From positions 1,240,001 to 1,304,000 of the forward strand of contig BCIK01000001.1 of the NCBI GenBank assembly GCA_039545295.1: DNA of 64,000 nucleotides. Reading direction: 5' to 3'. A program made the translations under genes and the position numbers. This document shows positions 36,850-47,856 of this stretch, piece after piece (position 1 is the first letter of the stretch; every line of letters begins with the position of its first letter). This DNA comes from Udeniomyces pyricola. Taxonomy: Eukaryota > Basidiomycota > Tremellomycetes > Cystofilobasidiales > Mrakiaceae. Under the pieces are notes generated by a model, which saw nothing but the letters and a program-made list of their open reading frames with translations, had not been told where the DNA came from and made no database searches.

Positions 36850-38225
36850 GGTGGTTGGATAAGTGGAATGGACAAGTACGCGTAGGTGTGGGTTATGAAT
36901 GTAAGATCTGTCTGAGGTATGAAGGGGTTGTGGTTAAAGGCAACTGAAGCCAAAGCAAAGAAGAAGCAGACGAAGAAGAGAACTCGGCCAGCGGATACAT
37001 ATTGTATATTATATCTTAGCGAGCCTGCAGGCTGCATGTAAGTTGGCTCGGCGACGTTGGAGATGGCGAAATCTCCACGATCCATCTCGCGGCACCGAGC
37101 TCGGCACGTCGATATTCGATTATAAGCAAGCCGAACTTGCCGAACCGGTCGCGTCGTCCGTTCGCCCTGGTTCGCCCGACCGTTGCGCGCGTCGAGATGA
37201 GCGTCGGCGCCCAGCCAAGACTCGGTAACTCGCCCCCCCCCCCCTCCCCTTCGCCGGCCTCGCTCCCGAGATTCCTTATCCCTTTCGACCCATTCGATTG
37301 ATCTGTCATGTCAGCCCATATCTAGTTCGCCTGTCTCATTCGCCGTCTTGACATATCCCGCTACCAAGTCAGATCATTCCGACGTTCGAGCCCTAGCGCG
37401 TACGCGCTCTTGGCAACGTTCCAAGCAGCCAAGCGCTACGATCACGAGTGGCATATATATCAGGAGAAAGCTAGCCTAGACCAGGATATATATACCATCA
37501 TATATACACTAGTATAAATTGTCTGCGCGCGTAAAGTCGCTAGCAGTTAGAAGGCTAGCTGGCCGGACCAATGTGCGGAAATATACCGGATCATCGCTAG
37601 TACGTACTGCTACTACAACTATCTGACAACCAAAGATGAGCCTGCAGTCGATCATGATATCGATCCGGCGACGGCCGTTGTTCAGTCAATCATTGATCAT
37701 GCATGCGTAAGCTAATTAGCTAGCTAGTCGATCGTTGCGACGACATATATATAGTATACATCGACTGATATCACATCAGAACATCAGAACCCCTTCAAGA
37801 AGTTATAACAGGTCATGCCGAAGACGAGTTAATTAGTCAGAGAAGTAAGTACCCCAACGAGAGACAAGATGATCGTGGTTAAATATATATATATGTATTT
37901 ATATGTATTATATACGTATGTGAGCGAGAGCGCGAGTGAAGGCATGTATCATACACATGAAGCCGAACATATGCGATGTCAAATGTGCAGGTTGCATGGG
38001 AGCTTGTGAGTGGCTAGTGATCGGTGCAGGTTTAGTTTGCTGCAGCTGCTCATGAGTCAGCTGGTTTGATTTGGATGGCTTGTCGGAAGATCTACACTCC
38101 AAAGTGTCGTCAAGTGATGGACGTCATCAGCTTGTCGATACATATATATATCTCAGGGAATAGGAAGGTCCCAACTCCCGAGCCGGAGTAACCGATAAAA
38201 TAGGCAAGAATTCGGAGCGATCATC
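36850..38225. other. AT-richer intergenic region
   Basis: About 1.4 kb upstream of the disordered-protein gene and downstream of the coiled-coil gene. It has many tatata words (37458, 37490, 37745, 37880-37915, 38140) and a C-run at 37228-37240. No coding frame or RNA gene was recognised. Confidence 0.6.
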
Positions 38226-40325
38226 TCAGATCTGACACACCTTTTGGATCTCTTTGGAGGTCTCCTTTTCGATAGCGTTGGACCTCTTCCTATATATGTT
38301 GGGTTGTGCAGATGGAGAGAAGGCGGTCAGCTCTCGGGTCCTTCGCGGCCAATCCCAAAACCAGTGAGCACAGGAACATTATCTGAATTCCAAAGGATAT
38401 CCTTGTGACTCACGTGAAAACGGCAAGCTGTCCTTCTGCTTCAGCCAGCAAATCCTTCACGCCCTTCAGCTCGCTCTCTGTTGATGCGAAGGAGATAGAA
38501 AGGGATTCAAGCACGATCCCACATCAGTACACATAGGCTGTTATCAAGTCTGCTCGACGCAATCAGTGTACAAGCTGATGAGCTTCACTCACTTAATCCT
38601 TCAAGTCGTTGGATCGCTGCCGATCGGGCCTCATCGCGCTCAGCGAGACGCTGTGCGAGCCGGGCGGCGAGGATGTTCTTCTGAGCCTAAATCCAACAGA
38701 TTGAAACGAACGTTCGGTTAGGAATTTCGTCGCTAGCTGCTGTGGGTCAATCTGCTCTGATGGAATCGCAGACTGAAAGCGAGAGGTATCCGCCGCGCGG
38801 TGCCCTCACCACAAACGCGTCATAAGTCTCGTCGATGGAGGCTTGGCTTTGGTGGCATAGGGCAATGAAATTGTCGGTCGAACCGGCGATCGTGCTAGCA
38901 GCATTACTGATCAACACGTATATGTGGTCGATGGGAACGGTCATAACAAAGTCCTTGATATTCAGTTGCGATCGACGATGTACTGATCTGTGAGCATACA
39001 TATTTTCATGTCGCAGATTGAATGATCATCCCAAAACGCACTAGTAAGCTTCTGCTTGCTGCCCCGCTTGGGCTGATATCCTGTGGAAATTTTGAGCTAA
39101 TACGGTTCGTCCAAAAGGGTAGAGTATGTTGGGATTTTGAAAGAAAAGTGCTAAATCAGTTACGGTTGATGTCGTTTGACGCAGACTGGATCAGAAGCAG
39201 AAGAGAACAGCTTGCACAGATCAGGTTGGTCTATATATGCTTACCTACTAGTTGGACTTGCTTCATCTTTCGTCTCTTGACTTCCGCAATGCTCTCCGCC
39301 ATGTCATCTGCGGAACGAAACCAACAGGGGTGATTTAAGGGCGATTGTCTTGAGCATGTGCAGCAACCTTTGTATACCAACCCTCCCCCTCTTTTAAATC
39401 CCCTTACCCCCGGCAAAGCAAAATGAGAATCACTCAAAACGTCGACTATAACCAGTAGCATATATGCTTACGTACCAGCCGATTTTTCCAATCGCTTCAT
39501 GTCCCTGCCCAATCGTCCCTCGACAGAGAGATGACATCAACTTGAGATACACATCCCTTCCTACTAGTATCGATACAAGAGGCGGTACAATCAACCGAAC
39601 CCAACCCAACCCATTCAACCAACCAACCGAGAAAAAAAGCAAGACCAAACTCACATCCGATTCATTTCTTCCTCCTGAAGCTTCTCGTCTTCTTGAGATC
39701 CAAGTTCCCCGGCATTGAACACCCGAGTGACGTCCTGTTCGTCCCATTCCTCCCCATCCGAATCATCCCCTTCTTCTTCTTCTTCGCTCGACCCTGCACC
39801 CGGCGTGGAAGCCACACGACCTGTTCTGACGTTGGCCGTCGACCCAACTAGGGTTCGCTCGTAGTCTAGGGCAACAGCCGTCGATGAGACATCAGCTTCA
39901 GTCAAGTCAGCTCGGTCGCTCCCTGGAGGAGACGTGGGATCGGAATCGGATGGCGAACTCGGAGAGACGTCAAAGGGAACGGTTTGAAGTGGATCGTGAA
40001 TGTGACGAGTAGCAGCAGCAGCAGTAGTAGTAGTAGTAGCAGGTCCTGATGCACCACCTGACAGTAGTACTTCATGAGCAGATAGTGGACCGGCGGTTGC
40101 AAGATGAGGATCGGTTGATCGGCTCGGATCTCCTCCTCCTCTTCCACTTGCGGCCGACGCGACAGCTGTCAATGGCCCTTGCAGACCGCGCGGGGTGGTA
40201 GCTGCAGGAGAAGGTTTCAAAAATACATTGCGTTGGTAAGAAGCTTGCATGTCTGAGGGTTCGAGAGTCTCGAAAAAGGCGAGGAGATGGTCGATTAAAA
40301 GATCGTCATCTCGATCATCATGCAT
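38226..40325 (-). CDS. Coiled-coil protein of unknown function, 363 aa, with a 10-nt exon
   Basis: Eight minus-strand exons keep phase: 39655-40325, 39476-39504, 39245-39307, 39042-39051 (10 nt), 38810-38906, 38593-38686, 38414-38477, 38226-38289. The N-terminal 220 residues start MHDDRDDDLLIDHLLAFFE and become disordered (Pro, Thr, Ser, then acidic SSEEEEEGDDSDGEEWDEQD). From there to the end the sequence is helical: DMKRLEKSADDMAESIAEVK, EAYYNAASTIAGSTDNF, then AARLAQRLAERDEARSAAIQ and KSELKGVKDLLAEAEGQL, a probable coiled coil. The 10-nt exon (EAY plus parts of codons) is needed to keep the frame and gives a smooth helix. I do not recognise the family. The start could lie in an unseen upstream exon: the frame stays open to about 40382 without another ATG. 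Confidence 0.66.
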
Positions 40326-40923
40326 CTTCAAGGGGAGGCCGATTTCTCCTTGACGCGTGACGTCTTCTTCCGACGCGACCAAATGTTGACTTTAGCTCTC
40401 ATGGCGACGACGTGACTACTTACGCTCCCTCGTTTTGATATTACGAAGAATCGCGTCGCGTTTTTCTGATGGGCTTGTGCCGCTAAGTTCCACTGTTGCT
40501 TGCTTGACAAGAAAGGAAGAAAAAGAAAAAAAGAAAGCAGAAGGCGGAAGAAAAGAACACCCCAGCAATCACAGAAAATGAAAGAGAAAGACTGAAGCAT
40601 CAAGATCGTCACAAGGAAACCGCGCAAAGAAGAAAAAGAAAAAAAGGTACAGCATTATGACAGCGACATGAAAAGGGAGGAGGAGGAGGGGAGGGGATGG
40701 AAGGTTTGGTTTATCCGACTGGTGCTCATCGCCCCAAAGCGGATGGTCGGATCGGCTCCCAAAGCAGGCTTGTAGTAGGTAAGACCCAATCAGCAGGAAG
40801 AAAAAAAAATGATTGACTCGTCCAGTCAGCTCACGTCTCTCATCACAAAACGCTCTACTCTCAAGGAACGCACGCATTACGCGCCGGTGACCGGGAAGGT
40901 CTTCATTCCAGAGAAAATCAGAC
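40326..40923. other. Spacer between the coiled-coil gene and GID7
   Basis: About 0.6 kb, purine-rich on the plus strand (40500-40720). Likely promoter of the coiled-coil gene and 3' end of GID7, both on the minus strand. No gene found. Confidence 0.55.
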
Positions 40924-43900
40924 TCACACTTGTTTGTCGTCTCCACAAGAGGCAATCATCGGGCTCGATGAACCACCTCTCCACGCGACCGAGTTTACCG
41001 AGCCAGGTCCGTGACCTTTGAGAACCTCGAGTGGAGCGCCCGACTGTCGATGCCAGACATGAACACGGGCATCTTGATCGATCAAAGCGAGAGACCTCGA
41101 CTCAGTACGGTGTGATCTCAAACCGAGACAGCCCTCTTACTGACCAGATTAGATGCGAAGAAAGCATTCTTACCTTCGCTACCTGAGATGACAAAGTTAT
41201 CAGCCGGGCCACCAAACACCGAACGGATGTAAAACTGCCTCTGGGTGTGACCACGAAGCCGTTGAACGAGTCGAGGATCGCATGGGTCTTGCAAATTCCA
41301 CAGTTGAATTTCCTTTGGAAAGCACAAGCATGGTACGAACGATCGTCAAGCAGGATGAGTAAGGACAATCGGTCAGATGGTGCTTCTTGGTAATCTTTGA
41401 CGGCTTCACGGAGGGGAAGGAAGAGGAGAGAGGGAGAGAGAAAGAGAGACTGGAGATCGACGTACATCGGGGTTGAGATTGACAATGGCCGTCTTGCCAT
41501 CCTTAGAAAGCCGGAAGCTGGTGATTTCTCCCAAGAGGGTGCAATTGTTCTGACTGGAATTCCGCATCTCATTTTATCAGCACAGCTCGTCCCGATCGAT
41601 ACGACGGGCAGAAAGAAGAAGGAAGCAGGAGCGACTTACTTGACTTCTTTCCAAGTGTCGAGCTCAAACACAAGCAGTCTCCCCCTAACGTCCTTGTATC
41701 CACCTCCTTCTCCGGTAAGCCCCACTCGACCTTCCCCACCGAGACTGGAGGACAGGAACGGTTCGCGGGCATACGACGCCGCGCCGACAAGGTACCGCTG
41801 ATCGGGGGTAAAATCAAAATCGTAGATGCGCAGAGGAGGAAAGTTTCTTGGGATCGACATCAGCGAGCCCGCTCGATCCTAATCGAAATAGGGGAAAGGT
41901 AGAAGGGGATCAGTTTCGGGATCATCATAGCTCATCCTATCGGACGACAGGGGGAATGCATACCCAATGATAGATGCAGCCATCGTCGCCTGAGGAAAAA
42001 AACGATCGTCCATCCGGAAGCCATCTGACCGACGAAACGGCGTCGGCATGCGCTGACAAAGTCTGGATACAAACCCAAGTCTAGTTCAGACAACAAAGGG
42101 AGAATCCAAGTTCAGCGAGCTATTCGAATAAGAACGAGCATCAGGCCTCAGGGATACTCCAATAGAAGAAAAACCCAGACACGCACTTTGGTGTCCCAAA
42201 GCTTGACGACAGACTCTGCCGACGTGAGCAAGATTTCGTCATCTGGCGAAAAGGCAAGACACATGAGCGGATCTGAATGCCCATGGAGCTGAGCGACGAC
42301 ATTGACCGTCACTGGAGTCGATTCAGTCGACGCCTCTTTCTAATGAGGTAATGACAACAAATAACAGCATAGGAGCAGAGGAGCGAGGTCAGAAAGTATG
42401 CTTGATGGTGATGTAGAGAACTCAACGTTGGAAGGACTCATTACCCACACCGACTCTCCAAACAACACCCTTTCTATCCCTTCCAGCACTCGCGAGAAGC
42501 TCGCCATTGTTGCTCCAAACGACGTTCCAAACCTCGTCCGTGTGGGTCGGTAACTTATGGCTGACGTGGAGAGGGAAGTCGCTCCGTTGACCCGTCTGAT
42601 CGGCGAGGAGAGAAGTCGAAGAGCCGGCTTGAACAAAGTAAGGACTCGTCTCATGCTGTCGAGCGAGAGCTTGAGTCAAAAGGGTGGCAAGCCGACGTGG
42701 AGGGATCATGTCCTTGGGAGGAATGATACCTAAGCAATCGTTTTAGCGAGGGCTTGGATGATATCAAGCCATCAGAACAGCAAGCAACATACTCTGAAGC
42801 CGGGTCAGAAGGATGGAACGAGAGGCGCCAGCCGCACCATCCCAATTTGATCGTCGTAGCAGGTCATCACGCCCAGAGCAGAGCATATAACTAACGGAAC
42901 GAAGAACAAATGCCTTTAGCATGTGGCCGTATCACCTATCGCGACTTTGCTCTCAGCGTGAAAGACCCCTTGGCTTGCTGACCTTGACAGCACGTTTAGT
43001 CGGTTCGAATCCCGGTTTAAGGGAGCCAACTCGGACCGAAGGACAAGTAATGCTTTCTTTGTCTGGCTCGATTCGAGTAGCTCGAGATACTTTTGCTCAG
43101 CAATGACGAATTTGGCCTCCTTTGGAATTGAAAGGAAGGCAAAGGCAGAACAGGTATAGTCAGATTTGCCGATAATCGAGCACACCCTTCTTGGAATCAC
43201 CTTAGATCTTGTTAAACTGACCAAGGACGTCTCATCATCTGCAAGGCCAACCATCTCGAACAGAGCCTTTGCCTCATCCCATCTTCCGCCCATGACGGCC
43301 AACCTAAACTCGGTAATCGCGGACGCTTCGAGGGAGTACCCGGACTCTCGTTCCAGAGCGGCGGCCGCTTCTCTGAGGAACGAAGTGGCCGACGAAGAGA
43401 TCAGCATGAGCTCCAACATGCTCTGATTGTATCCTTCGAAGCATACCGGGACCCAGAGGCACGATTTCGGGCTGGTTGAACGAGCTATAGCATCCGCAGC
43501 GAGATGGATGCTCACGAGTACCCGCAGTCCTTCATGGCCTGGACGGCAAGCCTGACAAATTCGCCCCGATCGAGCTGGGGTGTATCAGCATACATCGACA
43601 TCGGACCGGCCGGAAAGAGCGTACTATGCTCGTTTGGGCTCATTCCATCTGGGAAGTGACCGTTACGAAGGGGAGAGGGGTGAGGCGGATTATTGCCGAG
43701 CTGGGTCGGGAGGGGAGTAGTAGTATGGCTGGAGTTCGAAGCGAGGTGATCGGACATCAGAGAGGTCAGTGCAGAAGAACGGTTGGGCGAGCTCGAATAG
43801 ATGTCGAGGGGCGAGAAGAAAATGGACGATGGTCCTTGGGAGTTTGGATTGGAAGAAGAAGCTGAAGACGAAGAAGAGGCGGCGAAAGGGCCCGTGGAGT

Positions 43901-44189
43901 CGTCGGGATCCTGCCGGAATCGCTTCCGTCGCTCGGTAGAATGGGAAGGAGAGGCGGAGCGCGCTCGGCGTCGAGAGGATGAGGAGAAAGGGGTAATGAC
44001 AGTCGATGGGGCCGTGATGAATGGAGCTATCGATGCTTCCGGTTCATCTACAGTAGGATTTGAGGCTTCTCGAGCTCGTTCAAGGACGAAAGGCAGGATC
44101 GGGACAACGACGCGCCGAGCTGACGGAATGGTGGGACGGTCGGACGTGGTGTTTGAATTGAAGTGGGGTTGAGGATCGGGAGTGAACAA
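40924..44189 (-). CDS. GID7: GID/CTLH E3 ligase WD40 subunit (Gid7/WDR26 orthologue), at least 735 aa
   Basis: Subunit of the GID/CTLH ubiquitin ligase that tags gluconeogenic enzymes. Eleven minus-strand exons: 43516-44189, 43222-43372, 42983-43119, 42793-42890, 42445-42729, 42187-42335, 41964-42062, 41640-41878, 41466-41553, 41174-41312, 40924-41072. A disordered N-terminal region leads to a LisH motif (FVRLAVQAMKDCGYSEAAAA, LERESGY), a CTLH/CRA region (EFRLAVMGGRWDEAKALFE, EQKYLELLESSQTKKALLVL, LRSELAPL) and WD40 repeats (HTDEVWNVVWSNNGELLASA, RSFFSSGDDGCIYHW, KEIQLWNLQDP-type, then SGSEDARVHVWHRQSGAPLE). The VHVWHR motif is diagnostic. The open frame reaches 44189 with no ATG, so the true start, perhaps in a separate exon near 44.3 kb, is not fixed. 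The donor at 42445 and acceptor at 42335 are less certain than the others. Confidence 0.9.
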
Positions 44190-45725
44190 GTTGGGGACCT
44201 CACGAGGAGAGACAGCTGACAGGAGCGGAAGTGACTGAGAACAGACGTCGAGAGGCGTGCGAGGGTGATGCAGGGAGGCTCAGAGGGATGATGGTTGACA
44301 GCATATAGCTGCTATGACGATTCGATTGATCAGTTGTGTGTCACATGTCACATGCAGCAGTTGAAGTTGCAAGCTCCGCTTCACGATGACTGCAAACAAC
44401 GATGATAATCATATACTCTCTTTAAAATTAGCTTGCAACATTTAGTTAGCTTCTTCGGCAGGTCGCAAGTGGCTTCACGACTTCAGTTCAAAAGGCAAGA
44501 GACGGCTCGCTGGTCCAAGTCGACCAAGTCGAAACAAGAAGAACATAAATCTAAACAAATTGATCATACAATCGAATCCCGACTTGTTGTTTTTTTTTCT
44601 TCTTCTGGGATCGTCGAGCCTAGTTGTACAAACGCCTCTTGCGGACGAAAACTTTTAGGAGTGAGAACGAGAGAGCAGGAGGGGNGGNGGGGGGGGGGGG
44701 GGGGNAAGAAGAGAGAGGAGTAGGGTGGTGATGGATGAATGGATAGATGGAAGAAGAGTCGAGCCAGGGAACAAGGTGCGAGTGACACGTATGGACAAGG
44801 GGAACCGTCTCCTAGGAGTCACCTTGAGCCATAGGAGAACAGGGAAGGGTGGAGAAGAGGATGCGGGAGAGAAAAGGGAAAAATAGGCAAGTCCGTTTTG
44901 GAAGGGGAAGGGGTTGAGAGAAGCAAAGGCAGAGGAGAGAAACAAGGTTACGAGGAGCGAGTATAAAAATGTGGTCGGGTAGAGAAAGAAGACGCAGAGG
45001 AAAAAAGGGGCGATGGGAAAAAAATGATAAAGAAGCGGTAGGTAAAGGTGAGGTGAATGTTGAAACAGTGGGACGCCCATCGAGGACTGAGGTGAAATGG
45101 TGGATGAAGAAAAAGGAAGAAAAAGGGGAAAGGAGTCGAGCGATGCAGGAAACAAGAAAATGGAATTGCGTCGTGTTTGCGTCGTAGAAGCGGTGGAAGA
45201 GAAAGAGGAGGAAGGGACGGCAAAGGGAGGGTCGTTTCAAGGTGGTGAGTCGTTAAGGACAGGTAAAAGCAATAAAGGCAAGAAAACGGGCAAGTGGACG
45301 ATGACACCGGCTGAGCGAGGTTGAAATCAGTTCAGCGGGCGGTTATGCGGTGAAGAATGAGGCTGAGGCTGCAGGGGAGGAAACGTTGAGAGAGAAGGTC
45401 ACAATTGGCATAACGGGTACGGAGGGAGTGTTTGGGCAGAAAGATTGAGGATGCTAGTCGAGAGAAGGAATAGTACTGAAGGACGATCGGTACAGCGGTA
45501 GAACGATATGTGTATGTTGTGAAGCCGGTCGAGAGACGTGCGGGAGAAAGCATGCGGAACAAAGCGACGGAAAATGCAAAGAAAAAGGTGAGGTGAGAGG
45601 AAGAAGGGGAGCTGAAAAGAAGGACGAGAGAATGAGGACCGGTCAGAACGTTGTTCCACTCGCGTCGGAACCCGCCAGGCAGACCGAGAAGCGAAGGGGT
45701 TGACTCACAGGTCCAAGCGGGCTCA
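44190..45725. other. Spacer upstream of GID7
   Basis: About 1.5 kb. The left part should contain the missing GID7 start and promoter. A minus-strand ATG at about 44305 opens a 35-codon frame that could be its first exon, but no splice fits cleanly. A G-run with unknown bases spans 44681-44705. From 44740 to 45700 the plus strand is purine-rich, probably the 3' untranslated region of the next minus-strand gene. Confidence 0.5.
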
Positions 45726-47856
45726 TCAGGCCACATTCATCTGACCAAACTGATGCTGCAAACTGTCCTTGTCTCTCGGCCTGCCCGAGCCTCCCGCTCG
45801 GATCGTCCCCCCCGTCGTCTCCCTCTCTCTGCTTCGACTGGAACTCGTGCTCGATTTCCCTCGTCCCAACATCGGCTCTCCCGTCAGCGAAGTGAAGGGA
45901 TCGGGCTTGACAACGACAGTCGGCCGACGTCCACGACCCGAACCAGTCCGAGGCGGTGGACGGTCTTCCTCTTCATCATCGTCCAGCTCGCGAGAGGAAT
46001 GTTCGGGCGTCGACTCGAGGGCCGGAAGATGGAGGTCGTTGGCTGGCCGAAGATCTGGGCGACCAGGAATCTGCGGGGAAGGAGGTACATGACCTCGAGA
46101 AGTGGACGATCGGCGCCGCCGAGATGGCTCTCGGTCACCTCCCCGACCAAAGTCCTCGTCCTCAGAGGTACCATCGTGCCTGCGGCCTCGACGGGGCGAG
46201 GGGTCTCTCCCTCGGTCACTGCCCCTCCGACTCCTCGATCCACTTGTGTCGCTCGCTCGAGTTCTCGATCGCGAGCCCCGGGTTCGACTTCGACTACTCC
46301 AAGCACTGCTGCTGCTACTCGATGAGACGTTGCCTCGAACGTCTTCGGTCCGCTGGCTCGTTCTTCCTCGCCTCCCATCGTCCTTGTCGGGTGATGAAGG
46401 GTAAGGGGCCGAGGGTGTTCTCGACTCGGGCGAAGGGGCAAAGACAGAAGGGGGAGCGGTATCGCTTTGCTGAGCGGATTTGTCGGGAGAAAGGATGGAG
46501 GGCGCGGCATAGTGCATGGGGACTGATTGACGGCGGGCGAGAGGAGGTGCGCGGAAGGTGCCAGATGAAGGGAAGGAAGGGGCGAACGCAGAGGAGGGCG
46601 ACCGGATTTGGACGGGTCCGTCCAATGGGGAAAGGTAGGATTCCTGAGCAAGTGGGGACCTCATCTGGGCGATGAGTGGGGACAACAAAAGGCCTTCCTC
46701 AGCGGAGGCATGTCGATAGCCTCCGGCCTCTGATTCGGCCTTGGTCGGTCGGTCGACCTTCTTCTCCGGGGTATGGGCAATAGTGCAGCCGGGCTTGTCG
46801 CACCGCTTGTTGCGCTGAGCGACAGTAGAGGTCTTGTAGCTCTCTCTGAAGGAGAGTCCGAGGCTGCTAGAGGTCGCAACCGCGCCGGACGAGGTGCGAC
46901 GATGCTTGTGCTGCGATGAGGCGATTGGGTAGAGGGCGAGAGGGGAGGTTGTCTTGTTGGTCTGGCCGGGACGCCTGGTGTACTTGAGCGTTGAGTCGCG
47001 CTCAAATCCTTCGTTGGAGTGATTTTTATGAATGCCCGGGACTTTGACGGGTTCGGCGCTCGGCTTGTATTTCGAGGGGTACGCCTGAGGGGGCAGGTGG
47101 AACGTGGGCGGAGGGGAGCCGTTGACGGCGTGCCAGGGCGAAGGCGAGGTCGAGGGCGACGAAGCCGAGGGCGAAGACGTTCCTGCCATGAGACCTGGGA
47201 CAGCGCCAAACAAGGGAGAGGCAGAGGTAGGGGGTGAAGTACGAGATCTCATGGAGGCCGTTGTTGACGAATGGCCGCCGTCAGCCGGCAAGACGTAAGG
47301 CGAGGCCTGGTTGTCCTTGGCTCTGCAAACTTCGGAGCAGTAGAGCCTGGCGAGCGTACGTTTGAAGGCGCATGGGCGACCAGGGATCGTACGAACGTGG
47401 CCATGATACGAGGAGAGAGAAGGTAGAGCGGAGGAAGTAAAGGCACGAGGCGGGGCAAGGAGAAGGGTGGAAATGGTACGCAAATGAAAAGGACAGAGAG
47501 AAAGAAAGAACGTGTCAGGAGAATTTCGGTTGGGGAGGGCGAAGACGCGAACCGGAAGCAGGTGGAAATGCTGCAACTACGTACTTGCCGGCCGTGGCTG
47601 CAAGTGTCGATGAGGATGGTAGGTTGAGCATGATTGGCAGAGAAGACATAGAAGTGGGTCAGCAAGGGTCAAGGTTGGGCAAGCTGAACCGGATGAGGGC
47701 CAGAGGTGATGGGTGTAAGAGCCATCAACAACCAGAGGCAGCGAAGGGAAGGAAGCGGGTCCAACTCAAGGAGAACAAGGAGGGAAGAAGGCAAGGCAGA
47801 AAGCAGAGAGCGGTTGACTCACGTCCTCCGCAGGTGTAGCATCCCTCTTCAAACAT
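45726..47856 (-). CDS. Ecl1-type zinc-finger protein with long disordered tail, 555 aa
   Basis: Three minus-strand exons: 47823-47856 (34 nt), 47585-47597 (13 nt), 45726-47346; phases fit and give 555 aa. Joining them builds a compact cysteine motif, MFEEGCYTCGGPTAGKLYCS then EVCRAKDNQ: CxxC, ten residues, CxxxC, followed by RxxD. This resembles the small zinc-binding motif of fungal Ecl1 (life-span regulatory factor) proteins. The rest is disordered: Ser/Pro-rich, an RNKRCDKPGCTIAHTPEKK patch that may be a second metal site, then an SR-rich region (SRSRTRGSRSRTRASDTSGS) and an acidic stretch. Ecl1 proteins extend chronological life span in fission yeast; function here is by analogy. Without the two small exons the frame has no zinc motif and no good start, which supports the model. 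Confidence 0.62.

Noticed and set aside
43001..43022. ggttcgaatccc, a match to the tRNA B box
   Set aside because: It lies in a GID7 coding exon (NRDSNRLNV on the other strand) and no A box or cloverleaf can be formed around it.
42921..43426. Plus-strand frames opposite GID7
   Set aside because: Antisense to exons that encode the conserved LisH-CTLH region.
45884..46675. Frames of 220-255 codons on both strands within the Ecl1-type gene
   Set aside because: Shadows of the real exon; no motifs and no introns that would join them.
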